A stretch of DNA of 64,000 nt from Arsenophonus sp. aPb (GCF_029873475.1 NZ_CP123499.1:1054001-1118000); one strand, 5' to 3'; counted from the stretch's first letter, positions 54,605 through 64,000 are shown. Numbers and translations are program-made. The notes: a model not told the origin generated them from the letters alone.

Positions 54605-55357
54605 TTATTTTGCTTTACCTTGATTAGCAACAGCGGCTGCTTTAGCAGCTATCTCAGCTTGATCACCAAGATAGTAGTGCCTAATAGGTTGCATATTTTC
54701 ATCAAATTCATACACCAGTGGAACAGCGGTTGGAATATTAAGTTCAAGGATCTCATCTTCACTCATCTTATCCAGATGTTTGACTAATGCCCGCAATGAA
54801 TTACCATGAGCAGCAATAATGACTTTTTCACCTTTTTTAACTCTAGGTTCAATCACCTCTTGCCAATAAGGTACAACACGTTCAATGGTGGTAGCGAGAC
54901 TTTCAGTGACAGGGAGCTCTGAGGGTTGTAAATTTGCATAACGTGGATCATTGCCAGGGTAACGAGAGTCATCTTTGGTTAATTCTGGTGGTGTAATTTC
55001 AAAGCCACGACGCCATAGTTTAACTTGATCGTCACCATATTTTGCCGCTGTTTCTGCTTTATCTAAGCCTTGTAGCGCCCCATAATGACGTTCATTAAGC
55101 CGCCAATTTTTTTCAACTGGAAGCCACTGTTGATCTATTTGATCTAAAATGTTCCACAATGTATGAATGGCACGTTTTAAAACGGATGTATAAGCATAGT
55201 CAAAAACAAAACCTTCTTTTTTTAATAGCTGGCCTGCCTCTGTTGCTTCTTCGCGGCCCTTATCGGAAAGTTCAACATCAGTCCAACCCGTGAATCGGTT
55301 TTCTTTATTCCATTCGCTTTCGCCGTGTCTTACAAGAACCAGCTTAGTTACTGCCAT
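54605..55357 (-). CDS. gpmA: Phosphoglycerate mutase, 2,3-BPG-dependent
   Basis: This glycolytic enzyme interconverts 3- and 2-phosphoglycerate through a phosphohistidine. The catalytic His is in LVRHGESEWNKENRFTGW, and the second His in IIAAHGNSLRALVKHL. Other blocks are LNERHYGALQG and RGFEITPPEL. It is 250 residues, as in E. coli. It is transcribed toward aroG and followed by the shared hairpin. Confidence 0.98.
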   Translation of the reverse strand: MAVTKLVLVRHGESEWNKENRFTGWTDVELSDKGREEATEAGQLLKKEGFVFDYAYTSVLKRAIHTLWNILDQIDQQWLPVEKNWRLNERHYGALQGLDKAETAAKYGDDQVKLWRRGFEITPPELTKDDSRYPGNDPRYANLQPSELPVTESLATTIERVVPYWQEVIEPRVKKGEKVIIAAHGNSLRALVKHLDKMSEDEILELNIPTAVPLVYEFDENMQPIRHYYLGDQAEIAAKAAAVANQGKAK

Positions 55358-56740
55358 AGTTTAAACTCCTATTGATACATTCATTAAAATCGATCTGAAT
55401 TATTATATTATCCATGAAACTGAATACCAAATATAACTGTTGTCGTTTTGAAATAGTTGACTAAGATCTACCCTAATCTAACCAGCCTAGCATTAAAGTG
55501 GCTGCTTAAAAGCGCAAAATAGCCTATTTTTTTGTTTATATAAATAAGTATTATTTAAGTATAGTGATATTAAAATTGAGCTAGCCAGATAAATTTGTTA
55601 CTTAAAAATAAAGTAGAACAGATGTGACAAATAATAGAAATGTTTTGATATTGAGTTTGCCTATTATTGAAATTGGTTTTATCTATGACAACAAAATATC
55701 AAGCGCTAAAGATAATGAATTATTTGCTAAAATAAACTTTTCAGTAAAATAAGTGAAATTTATGTTAATTATTTATGTGATAAATTAATAAAAATGAGAT
55801 TGGAGAAATTAAATATTTAATCTGACAGGTAATAGATAAAATAGAGATGTAAATAAATTATTAATAATAGATTTTAGCGATATTATATAACTATTTTAAA
55901 ATTATGTGTGTATATTTATATTTGTAACAACAGATTAAAAAAATGGAGCCTTATGGCTCCAATTTTCCTTTTATAAGAGAAACTTTTCCGTTAGTTTCAG
56001 GCACAAAATAGAATAAGACAATTAGTATAATAAAAAATACCAATCAGTATGTTATATTTCCATATATTAAGTATGTTTCCAAATCGATTAAATAAAATAT
56101 TCGTTTAGTGATTATTAATGTATAGCGTGTAAATTACCATATTCAATACCTGGTAGTTATTGAGAATATTCAAAGTCAATTTGTTATTAAGTTGTTTTTA
56201 TTTAGTTGTATTCATAATGATTTATTTTGCAATATCATTTAATTTTATTTTCTATATTAGTTTTAAAGCGAATAATATGTAATTTTGTAATCTCTGTATA
56301 GTTAAACTATAATTAAATATGTATCTAAATGTTTTCATTTTTTATATCTTATTGATTTTTATTAATTTAATCCATTGGGGAAAACGATCGTAAGTTAAAA
56401 ATTGATAGTTGTTATCTATTAATATTTGACTTATGATCGATTAAAACGATTTGCCGTTTTAATATTTATATATATCATTTTACTCACCACAAGCTTAACT
56501 TATAGAATTTATTCTTGTTTTTTTGTTTTGGTTCATACTTTAATCTAATCATCTATTTGATGAGAATACGTGTTGTTGAAAATTTTAAATAATTTATATT
56601 TGAATATAATTTAACCACTACCAAATTATTTATAAATATAGTTTATCTATGACTAATATTTATTCGATATTTTACTTTATTAAAAGTGAGCATTTTTACT
56701 TAACTTTATTATTAATAAAATTTTAAGGATTCACTTTTAT
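55358..56740. other. Long gene-poor AT-rich stretch
   Basis: About 1.4 kb between gpmA and the small ORF at 56741 contains no supported gene. It is strongly AT-rich with many stop codons in all frames. One clear structured element is the hairpin at 55944-55961. The stretch may be the remains of deleted genes or a regulatory and spacer region for the surface-protein cluster. Confidence 0.55.
55944..55970. terminator. Orphan bidirectional terminator-like hairpin
   Basis: TGGAGCC (55944-55950), TTAT loop, GGCTCCA (55955-55961). On the plus strand ATTTTCCTTTT follows, and on the minus strand a T-run follows, so it could stop transcription both ways. No ORF leads into it from either side. Confidence 0.55.
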
Positions 56741-56872
56741 ATGTCGAAACGATTATCTTTTTTTATTAAAAAACTAGTACTACTTTTTTCTATCATTTTT
56801 ATGATGTTGTGTAGTACTGAATTATTAGTTTGGATCACTCGAAATGGCTCCTTAATGGAGCTTGTTAATTAG
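56741..56872 (+). CDS. Small membrane ORF, 43 residues
   Basis: ATG 56741 has AAGGA about 11 nt upstream. The product is a short basic start (MSKRLSFFIKK), one hydrophobic span (LVLLFSIIFMMLCS) and a polar end (TELLVWITRNGSLMELVN). The C-terminal codons lie in a GGCTCC-TTAAT-GGAGC inverted repeat. It stands just before the lipoprotein gene and could be a small membrane protein or leader. No known family is recognised, and coding status is uncertain. Confidence 0.4.
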   Translation: MSKRLSFFIKKLVLLFSIIFMMLCSTELLVWITRNGSLMELVN

Positions 56873-56898
56873 CTACGTAATTGAATAAAGGCTTTGTT

Positions 56899-57381
56899 AT
56901 GAATGTTAATTTCCAAAAGTGCGCTTTAGTATTTGGTGCTATGTTTTTATTAAATGCTTGTTCTGTACCTGTGTCAAAAAAGATGAATAATAAAGTAAAT
57001 GATAAAACAGCGAGTCAAACTAATAAAAATGGCGCGACTATTGTCAACAACCAAAGTAGTATCCCTGCGCGAAATTATATAGAAAAAAAAGGCATGTTAT
57101 TTGACGGCATTACTATTGCTTCGTCAAATAATGAATGTGTTGACCGTTTTAATTTTTTAAAAGAAGCTAATGGTGGTAAATACCAACAATATTCTAATGA
57201 TTATAATAAAATCAGCAGAGATTATACGTTTTTAAATGTTAATAAGAATATTATGGATAAAGATTCAAAAGAATTATTATCTATGACCTTGAGCACTAAA
57301 TTAGACACGCTATGTTCAAAAGTTCAATTCTCTGGTTTTCAAAGCGTAAAAGAAAAAGTTAAAGCGTTATCAAGTATTTAA
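56899..57381 (+). CDS. Putative outer-surface lipoprotein, unknown function
   Basis: This 160-residue protein begins at ATG 56899 with AAAGG about 8 nt upstream; an earlier TTG at 56881 has no site. Its lipoprotein signal is MNVNFQKCALVFGAMFLLNAC, with Cys21 as the likely lipid-bearing residue. The mature start is Ser-Val-Pro-Val-Ser, then an Asn/Lys/Thr-rich linker and a mixed alpha region (NECVDRFNFLKEANGGKYQQ) with a second Cys pair that could form a disulfide. I do not recognise the family. It sits right before the giant invasin-like gene, separated by a terminator, so it may be expressed alone; a role helping the adhesin is only a guess. Confidence 0.7.
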   Translation: MNVNFQKCALVFGAMFLLNACSVPVSKKMNNKVNDKTASQTNKNGATIVNNQSSIPARNYIEKKGMLFDGITIASSNNECVDRFNFLKEANGGKYQQYSNDYNKISRDYTFLNVNKNIMDKDSKELLSMTLSTKLDTLCSKVQFSGFQSVKEKVKALSSI

Positions 57382-57397
57382 ATATTATTGTTGTTCT

Positions 57398-57428
57398 ACC
57401 ACCTTTAATTAATTGAAGGTGGTTTCTT
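57398..57428 (+). terminator. Terminator between lipoprotein and adhesin
   Basis: ACCACCTT (57398-57405) and AAGGTGGT (57416-57423) form an 8-bp stem, followed by TTTCTT. Confidence 0.8.
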
Positions 57429-57460
57429 ACTATAAATATACATATTAGAGTAAATTATTT

Positions 57461-60400
57461 ATGCCACAGTTTTCATGGAAGGGAAAAAAAATAATAGCGT
57501 GGTGGTTACTTTTAATACAATTGTTTTCTCCTCTCTTTTTTTTTTCTACCTCAATAGCTAATGCAGTCGAAAATGCTGAGATGGCTGATACTATCTCAGG
57601 GATTCAATCCCTAATGACTGATGCTAAAGAGCGTGATAATATCATTGCTAAAGATAGCGCTGCATCTTCATCTCAGGGTGAAACCTCTCTATTTCCCTCT
57701 GAACGCTTAAGTTCAGGGCATTATCCGTTAGAAATGCCACCAAGTCTTGAAATTAAGGCTAATAGCGCCGAGACAATTAATCCTATTTTACCTAATTTAG
57801 GTGGAACTGAAGCACCCCCTGAAGACAATACAGATCAAGCTTTAGCTTCAATAGCCAGCCAGGTTGGTAATATTTTAGCCAATAGAAATGCAGTTGATGC
57901 TTCTATCGGTTATGCAAAAAATATTGCTGAAGGGTTAGTTAACCAGCGACTTAATGATTGGTTAAGTCAGTATGGTACAGCTCGTGTTTCTATCAGCAGT
58001 GATAGAACATTTACTGGTGATTTTTTATTACCTGTTATAGATAGTATAAATAGTCTGCTTTTTACCCAATTAGGTTTAAGAACAAATAAAGATAGAAATA
58101 CTTTAAATTTGGGTTTAGGTTATCGCCATTATTGGGGCGATTGGATGTATGGCATTAATACCTTCTATGACTATGATTACACTGGAGGTAATGCCCGCTT
58201 AGGTCTGGGCGGTGAAGCTTGGACGGATTATCTAAAATTGGCGGCTAATGGCTATTTTGGCTTAACTGATTGGCACCAATCAAAGATATTTATAATGGAT
58301 GATTATGATGAGCGTCCAGCAACCGGTTTTGATGTTCGCGCAGAAGCCTATTTACCGACTTACCCTAAACTGGGAGGTAGTATCAAATATGAAAAATATT
58401 TTGGCAAAGGTGTTCATCTTGGTACTGGTGTCGATCCCGATAAATTAAAAGACGATCCTTATGCATTGACATTAGGGATAAATTACACGCCCATACCATT
58501 AATAACCTTGAAAGGGGAGCATGCAGCCGGTGATCGTAATGACACTATGGTTGGCATGGATATTATTTATCGCTTTGGTGTGCCCTTAGCACAGCAATTA
58601 GATCCTGATGCGGTTGATGTCATGCGTAGTTTGGTTGGTAATAAGTATGATTTTGTCGATCGAAATTATGATATTGTTATGCAATATCGCAAACAGGAAT
58701 TAATTAATATTTCGTTGCCCGCTGAAATGCGAGCGGAAGCAAAAGAAACGTTGATTATTCCTGCTACCATCAATAAAACCAAATATGGTTTGAAAAAAAT
58801 CAACTGGACAGTCTCGCCTAATTTTATTGCCAATGGTGGTAGTTATCAGATTATTTCACCAACCCAATTGGAAATTATTTTGCCAGCTTATGTTTATAAG
58901 ACACAAAGTAATGCTGCGCAAGAATATCAAATCAGTGCGGTGGGGATAGATAATAATGACAATGAATCGAACAGATCCACAACCATAATACGAGTAAAAC
59001 CTTCCAAGAATGTGGTTAATGATTTGATTGTCGATCCTAATGCAACTTTACCTGCTAATAATCAGGATCGTTTTACCACTACCGCAGTCATCACTAATGA
59101 ACATGGACAACCATTACCTCAACAAGTTATTACTTTCCACGTCGATGGTCTAAAACAACCCAATGGTCAATCGGGTGCAACATTGTTTAGTGGTACTCAA
59201 AGTGCTACCAATGGAAAGGGGATAACAGCAACTACCGATAACCAAGGAAAAGCGGTTATTTATATCACTAGCAAAGTTGCGGGGGAAGGCAAGATCACCG
59301 CAACGATGGAAAATGGTAATTATAAACATAGCGCGCTTAAATTTAGTGCTGATCGAAATTCAGCTGAGGTTGCCAAATTAACTGTTACCAGGGATAAAGC
59401 ATTAGCCGATGGTAAAGAAAAAAATACGCTGTATGCATTAGTAACTGATAAACATGGTAATCCAGTCGAGAATATGCCAGTTGTTCTGACCGCAACCGAT
59501 GGCGCAATAATTGACAATGGTGGAAGCGCGAATACTAATCAACGTGGAGAACTGATCATTGGCGTTACCAGTACTAAAGCGGGTAAAAGTGAAATTACCG
59601 CTGAAGTTAATGGTAGAGGAAAAACACAGTCAGTTGCCTTTGTCACTGGCCGTCCAAGTGCAGAAAAATCATTATTAACTGCTCAACCCGCAACAATTGT
59701 TGCTAATGGTAAAGCGATAGCTAACTTAACACTTGAACTGAAGGATGCGCAGGGCAATCCTATTAGTGGTGATAAAGTGACCTTTAGTACTAGTTTGGCT
59801 AATAGTCACATTAATAACATAAAGGAGACTGCTAAAGGTGTTTATAGCGCCGAATTAACCGGCACCACTGCTGGAGAAAGCACGATTGGCGTTAAAATTA
59901 ATGGTTCAGTGTTGAAAAATAAGACCGCAAAAGTAGTTTTAATCGCAGATAGTGAAAACCCAAGCCCAGTTAAATCTAAACTGGAAGCCAAACCTGACAG
60001 AATTGTTGCTAATGGTAAGTCAGTTTCAACATTGAAACTGACGCTGCAAGATGTTAATGGTAATTTGATTGCTGGCCAAACAGTGAAATTTAATACCTCG
60101 TTAGCTAACAGTAGTGTAGGTCAGGTAACGGAAAGTAGTAGTGGTATATATACTGCACCACTAACCGGGACTAAAGCCGGCAAGACTGAAATCAATGTTG
60201 AAGTTGCAGGTAAGCGGTTAACTGTTAGTCCTGTAATAGTCGTTTTAGCCGCTGATAGTGGTAATGTAAGTGGTGAGAAATCCAAATTAACTGCTGTCCC
60301 TAGTACTATTGTTGCTAATGGCGTGGCTACTTCCACTGTTACTTTAGTACTAAAAGATACTAATGATAACTTAATTGGTGGTCAGCAAATTGATTTTACT

Positions 60401-63400
60401 AGTAGTTTAGCAAATAGTCAGATAACTACAGCAAAAGAAACCAGTGAAGGCGTTTATAGCGCAACACTTACAGGTACTCAGGCTGGCGAAACAACGATTG
60501 GTGTTAAAGTTAATGGTAGCGCACTAAATATGAAAGAGGCGACAAAAGTCACTTTAATTGCTGATAGTACAAAACCTGGCGCCGATAAATCGAAACTAGC
60601 AGCTAATCCTAACCACATTGTGGCTAATGGAACGGATTTTTCAACCGTAAAACTAACCTTAAAGGATGTTAATGGTAATCCGATTACTGGCCATAAAGCT
60701 AAAGTGCAATTTACTACCAGTTTGGCAAATAGCAAATTTGATGAAATCGTAGAGGAAAATAGTGGTGTTTATAGCGCGAAACTAACAGGAACAATGGCAG
60801 GAGAAACTACTATTGGTGTTACAGTCAATGATGTTGTGTTAAATGTAACTCCAGTTATTATTACATTGACTGCGGATAGCAGTAAACCTGGCGCTGATAA
60901 ATCGAAACTAGAAGCTAATCCTACTCGCATTGTGGCTAATGGAAAGGCAGTTTCAACGGTAAAATTAACCTTAAAGGATATTAACGGTAATGCCATTCCT
61001 GGTCTGAAAGATAAAGTGAAATTTAACACCAGTTTAGTAAATAGCAAAATAGTAGGAGTAACAGAAGAGAGTAACGGCGTTTATACCGCAAAATTGACCG
61101 GAACGACAGCGGGAGAAACTACTGTTGGTGTTGAAGTCAATGGTAAATCATTAAATGTAAGTCAAGTGATAAAAGTCACGTTGATTGCCGATAGTACTCA
61201 ACCGAGTGCTGAAAAATCAAATTTAGTTGCCAATCCTACGAGTATTGTTGCTGATGGTAAAATATCTTCAACAATAACGTTGGAATTGAAAGACGTTAAC
61301 GGTAATCCAATTGCGGGGCAAGGTGTAACGTTTGAGCATAACTTGGCAGGTAGCCAGATTGGGAAGGTGACCGATAAAGGTAATGGAATTTATGAAGCAC
61401 TTTTAGTTGGTATAAAAGCCGGCCACGCCACGGTTAGTGTTGGTGTTAATGGTGAACCACTGGTTGGTAAGACAGCTACTGTAACCTTAACCGCCGATAG
61501 TAGCCACCCTGGAGGCGACCATTCTAAGTTAGAAGTCGATCCTGCGACGATTGTTGCCAATGATGTAGACGCATCAACCTTGAAATTAACTCTGAAAGAT
61601 GTAAATGGTAATCCGATCGCTGGTCAGAAAGTTGAGTTCAACAGTAACTTAAAGAATAGTCATGTGAAAGAAATCAAGGACGAAGGGAAGGGGATCTATA
61701 CCGCTAAATTAACCGGTACTACCGCTGGTGAAGCCTCTATTGACGTTATAGTTAATGATGCAGTATTGCAGATTAAGAATACCGCTAAAGTAACATTAAC
61801 CGCCGATAACAGCAAACCGGGTGGGAATAACTCTAAATTAGAAGCTGAGCCGACAACGATTGTTGCTGACGGTGAAACCTATTCGACATTAAGATTGACA
61901 TTGTTAGATGTGAACGATAATCCGCTAGCAGGTCAAAAAGTCGAGTTCAACAGTAACCTGAACAATAGTCATGTAAAAGAAATCAAGGATGAAGGAAAGG
62001 GGATCTATACTGCTAAATTAATCGGTACAACTGCTGGTGAAGCCTCTATTGAAGTTAAAGTTAATGATGCAGTATTGCAGATTAAGAATAGCGCTAAAGT
62101 CACTTTAACCGCAGATAACAGTAAGCCAAGTTTAGAGAAATCTAAGCTAACTGCGACACCGCTTACGATTGTTGCTAATGGGAAAGATAGTGCGATCTTA
62201 AGGCTAAGCTTAGTCGATATTAACGCTAATCCAATCACCGGTTATAAGGAAAACGTGAAGTTTAATACCAGCCTAGAACACAGCAAAGTAAGCGAAATCG
62301 TCGAGGAAAGTAATGGTGTTTATACAGCAAAACTAACTGGAATCCAGGCGGGCAATAGTAACATTACGGTTAAATTCAATGAATTGGAGTTAAACTTTCC
62401 GGCAGCAGTAACAGTGACTTTAACGCCAGATAGCGATAATCCAAGCGTAGAGAAATCTAAGCTTGTCGCCGATCCTACCACTATTGTTGCTGATGGCGAA
62501 AAGACCTCGAACTTAACCCTGACATTGATGGATGCCAATAATAATCCGATTACTGGCCAAAAAGTTGAATTTACAACTAACCTGGCGAACAGTGAATTCG
62601 ATAAAGTGAAAGAAAATGATAAAGGGATTTACACGGCTAAATTGAAAGGAAAAACTGCTGGTGTGACTACCATTAACGTGAAGGTTAATGACAAAGAGTT
62701 CGCTATCGAGACTAAAGTCACTTTGACAGCTGATAGTAAAACAGCGGTATTAAAACAGGTGACATTGGATGGCGATAATACCAGTAAAGTGGCTAATGGC
62801 AGTGATAACTTTACCTTTACGGCGTTGGTCAAGGATGCCAACGATAATCCAGTACCAAATATTACCCTAAAATGGTTACAGAATAAGGGTAATAACGTTA
62901 CCTTATCGAATAATGGTGAGAGTGAAACTAATGCTGAGGGTAAAGCTAGCATCACCTTGACCAGTACTACTGTTACGGTAGCTGGCGTACAGGTTTCAGC
63001 CAAAAAAGGCGATGATGAAGCGATTGTCGCAGATAAAAAAGTCAATTTTTATCGCAAGTTTAATTTAAATGGAACAGTCGTTAATGCGGTAAATGGTAAA
63101 GGGATCGCTAATGCAGAAATTAAACTTTACACCTCAGATAGCAATTCTAAAGCTAAATACGAGGCACGAAGCAATAGCAAAGGAGAATTCACTATCCTAG
63201 ATCTGATTGAGCAACCTTATACTCTTAAAACCAAAGCGCAAGGTTTTGTTGATTATGAGCTTGGAATTAATGATCCAGAAAAACAGTTGCAGAAAATTAT
63301 TTTGTCACCGGAGCTAGGGGATGATTATGCCCGTATTATTTTATCATGGGGTCCTACTCCTAAAGATTTAGATTCCCATCTATGGGGTGATACGAATACT

Positions 63401-63745
63401 GGCAATCGATTCCATGTGAGTTTTGGTAATAAAAAGGCGCCAGATGGCAGTGCAATTCTTGACATAGATGCGAGAGAGGGTTTTGGGCCTGAAACGATCA
63501 CCATTAAAAAGTTAAACCCAGGGCGTTATCGTTACGCAGTTCATAATTTTAGCAAAGACCCCGCAATTACTACTTCGCATGCCAAGGTGGTGGTTGCCCA
63601 AAAAGACAAAAATGGCGGTACCCAAGTCAGCCAATATGATATACCAACATCAGGTGAAGGCTTATGGTGGGAGGTATTTGAACTAGATGGTAATACTGGA
63701 GAGATCCGTATTATTGATCAGATAACTAATACTGAGCCAAAGTAA
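57461..63745 (+). CDS. Inverse autotransporter adhesin of the invasin/intimin type
   Basis: This giant surface protein of 2094 residues is anchored by an N-terminal barrel and displays a long C-terminal stalk. The signal peptide is MPQFSWKGKKIIAWWLLL onward, ending ANA at 35 or VENA at 39. An alpha-helical linker (ASIASQVGNILANRNAVDAS) precedes the 12-strand barrel (about residues 165-400), which shows LGLGYRHYWGDWMYGINTF, GFDVRAEAYLPTYP and ALTLGINYTPIPL. No LysM motif is visible. An intimin D00-like domain and two divergent Ig-like domains follow. Ten closely alike Ig-like repeats of about 103 residues come next, then one more Ig-like domain. A carboxypeptidase-regulatory-like domain (LNGTVVNAVNGKGIANAEIKL) follows. 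The terminal domain contains ILSWGPTPKDLDSHLWG and resembles the DUF2135/YfaP type. There is no C-type lectin tip. The likely role is adhesion or invasion of host cells. Confidence 0.93.
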   Translation: MPQFSWKGKKIIAWWLLLIQLFSPLFFFSTSIANAVENAEMADTISGIQSLMTDAKERDNIIAKDSAASSSQGETSLFPSERLSSGHYPLEMPPSLEIKANSAETINPILPNLGGTEAPPEDNTDQALASIASQVGNILANRNAVDASIGYAKNIAEGLVNQRLNDWLSQYGTARVSISSDRTFTGDFLLPVIDSINSLLFTQLGLRTNKDRNTLNLGLGYRHYWGDWMYGINTFYDYDYTGGNARLGLGGEAWTDYLKLAANGYFGLTDWHQSKIFIMDDYDERPATGFDVRAEAYLPTYPKLGGSIKYEKYFGKGVHLGTGVDPDKLKDDPYALTLGINYTPIPLITLKGEHAAGDRNDTMVGMDIIYRFGVPLAQQLDPDAVDVMRSLVGNKYDFVDRNYDIVMQYRKQELINISLPAEMRAEAKETLIIPATINKTKYGLKKINWTVSPNFIANGGSYQIISPTQLEIILPAYVYKTQSNAAQEYQISAVGIDNNDNESNRSTTIIRVKPSKNVVNDLIVDPNATLPANNQDRFTTTAVITNEHGQPLPQQVITFHVDGLKQPNGQSGATLFSGTQSATNGKGITATTDNQGKAVIYITSKVAGEGKITATMENGNYKHSALKFSADRNSAEVAKLTVTRDKALADGKEKNTLYALVTDKHGNPVENMPVVLTATDGAIIDNGGSANTNQRGELIIGVTSTKAGKSEITAEVNGRGKTQSVAFVTGRPSAEKSLLTAQPATIVANGKAIANLTLELKDAQGNPISGDKVTFSTSLANSHINNIKETAKGVYSAELTGTTAGESTIGVKINGSVLKNKTAKVVLIADSENPSPVKSKLEAKPDRIVANGKSVSTLKLTLQDVNGNLIAGQTVKFNTSLANSSVGQVTESSSGIYTAPLTGTKAGKTEINVEVAGKRLTVSPVIVVLAADSGNVSGEKSKLTAVPSTIVANGVATSTVTLVLKDTNDNLIGGQQIDFTSSLANSQITTAKETSEGVYSATLTGTQAGETTIGVKVNGSALNMKEATKVTLIADSTKPGADKSKLAANPNHIVANGTDFSTVKLTLKDVNGNPITGHKAKVQFTTSLANSKFDEIVEENSGVYSAKLTGTMAGETTIGVTVNDVVLNVTPVIITLTADSSKPGADKSKLEANPTRIVANGKAVSTVKLTLKDINGNAIPGLKDKVKFNTSLVNSKIVGVTEESNGVYTAKLTGTTAGETTVGVEVNGKSLNVSQVIKVTLIADSTQPSAEKSNLVANPTSIVADGKISSTITLELKDVNGNPIAGQGVTFEHNLAGSQIGKVTDKGNGIYEALLVGIKAGHATVSVGVNGEPLVGKTATVTLTADSSHPGGDHSKLEVDPATIVANDVDASTLKLTLKDVNGNPIAGQKVEFNSNLKNSHVKEIKDEGKGIYTAKLTGTTAGEASIDVIVNDAVLQIKNTAKVTLTADNSKPGGNNSKLEAEPTTIVADGETYSTLRLTLLDVNDNPLAGQKVEFNSNLNNSHVKEIKDEGKGIYTAKLIGTTAGEASIEVKVNDAVLQIKNSAKVTLTADNSKPSLEKSKLTATPLTIVANGKDSAILRLSLVDINANPITGYKENVKFNTSLEHSKVSEIVEESNGVYTAKLTGIQAGNSNITVKFNELELNFPAAVTVTLTPDSDNPSVEKSKLVADPTTIVADGEKTSNLTLTLMDANNNPITGQKVEFTTNLANSEFDKVKENDKGIYTAKLKGKTAGVTTINVKVNDKEFAIETKVTLTADSKTAVLKQVTLDGDNTSKVANGSDNFTFTALVKDANDNPVPNITLKWLQNKGNNVTLSNNGESETNAEGKASITLTSTTVTVAGVQVSAKKGDDEAIVADKKVNFYRKFNLNGTVVNAVNGKGIANAEIKLYTSDSNSKAKYEARSNSKGEFTILDLIEQPYTLKTKAQGFVDYELGINDPEKQLQKIILSPELGDDYARIILSWGPTPKDLDSHLWGDTNTGNRFHVSFGNKKAPDGSAILDIDAREGFGPETITIKKLNPGRYRYAVHNFSKDPAITTSHAKVVVAQKDKNGGTQVSQYDIPTSGEGLWWEVFELDGNTGEIRIIDQITNTEPK
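59656..62740 (+). repeat. Ten tandem ~308-bp coding repeats (bacterial Ig-like domains)
   Basis: Each unit encodes KSKL-x-A-x-P-x-x-IVA-N/D-G, then LTLKDVNGNPI-x-G-x-K-V, then GVY-x-A-x-LTGT-x-AGE, then VTLTADS. Two neighbours (about 61515-61820 and 61820-62130) are nearly identical in DNA, including KVEFNSNL and VLQIKN, which points to recent duplication. Repeat number is expected to vary between strains by recombination. Confidence 0.9.
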
Positions 63746-63774
63746 CGATCATTAAGTAAATCAATTAGTAAAAA

Positions 63775-63800
63775 CTGAATGCATAGGGATATGCATTCAG
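63775..63800 (+). terminator. Perfect hairpin after the adhesin gene
   Basis: CTGAATGCATA (63775-63785) and TATGCATTCAG (63790-63800) form an 11-bp stem with a GGGA loop. No T-run follows, so factor-independent termination is doubtful. The last 200 nt of the window show no gene. Confidence 0.5.
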
Positions 63801-64000
63801 GATTGATAAATAATAGAATGGAGAAAATATTTAATTGTTAATAAGTAGCTTTAATTATTTTTAACTTGGTTTATCGATTGCTAAAAATGAAATTATTACT
63901 CTAATTAGCAAACAAAATTAAACCCATTTTGACTGAAATAAAAGATATTAGGAAGTAGTTAACCTGCCAGGGATGGCAACTTATATTTTAAATCCATGGT

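Noticed and set aside
55358..56740. Replication origin in the AT-rich gene-free stretch
   Set aside because: No cluster of DnaA boxes or 13-mer repeats was seen, and the neighbouring genes are not origin markers.
60121..63045. Series of reverse-strand ORFs inside the adhesin gene
   Set aside because: They recur with the 308-bp repeat and mirror its forward coding; no starts with ribosome sites.

Overview
The window is chromosomal DNA of an AT-rich gammaproteobacterium of the order Enterobacterales. The core backbone follows Escherichia coli gene order around 15-17 min: ybfF, seqA, pgm, kdpEDCBAF, ybfA, ybgI, gltA, sdhCDAB, sucABCD, cydABX-ybgE-ybgC, tolQRA-tolB-pal-cpoB, tRNA-Lys, nadA, pnuC, aroG, gpmA. 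Protein identity to E. coli is high, but base composition is much more AT-rich and intergenic DNA is long. This fits the Morganellaceae (Arsenophonus, Providencia or Proteus relatives), although no marker in the window fixes the genus.

Region 1 (1-10.6 kb) is the tail end of a lambdoid prophage cut by the left edge: tail tip genes L, K, I and J, two small unassigned phage genes, a tail fibre, and a fibre-adjacent gene of unknown function (7597-8751). A reverse-strand block follows, with a frameshifted antirepressor-like gene and a small LuxR-type HTH gene behind a 19-codon leader ORF. Region 2 (10.9-14.4 kb) is an orphan type I secretion pair (HlyD-like and HlyB-like) with no visible substrate or TolC gene. 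Region 3 (14.6-29 kb) is core: ybfF, divergent seqA-pgm, the complete Kdp potassium system with the tiny kdpF and a recognisable KdpE box, then ybfA, ybgI and gltA.

Region 4 (29-50.5 kb) is the respiratory and envelope core. The sdh and suc operons encode succinate dehydrogenase, 2-oxoglutarate dehydrogenase and succinyl-CoA synthetase, and gltA diverges upstream. cydABX encodes the bd oxidase, with an FNR-type palindrome upstream. tolQRA-tolB-pal-cpoB encodes the Tol-Pal envelope machine. This core is interrupted once, between sucD and cydA, by about 2.1 kb carrying a second member (39808-40995) of the unknown family first seen beside the prophage tail fibre. A decayed copy of the sucD 3' end plus its terminator closes the insert, which looks like the scar of an integrative element.

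Region 5 (50.6-51.25 kb) is tRNA-Lys(UUU) followed by three tandem units of about 169 bp. Each unit ends with a copy of the last 18 nt of the tRNA, an arrangement like the E. coli tyrT/rtT repeats but on a different tRNA. Region 6 (51.5-55.4 kb) holds nadA-pnuC, aroG and gpmA. Region 7 (55.4-64 kb) is accessory: a long gene-poor AT-rich stretch, a 43-codon membrane ORF, a small lipoprotein, and a 2094-residue inverse autotransporter of the invasin/intimin type. That protein has ten near-identical Ig-like repeats and an unusual C-terminal pair of domains.

The best candidates for something undescribed are the two-member protein family (7597-8751 and 39808-40995) with its sucD-associated insertion scar, and the tRNA-Lys-derived tandem repeats.
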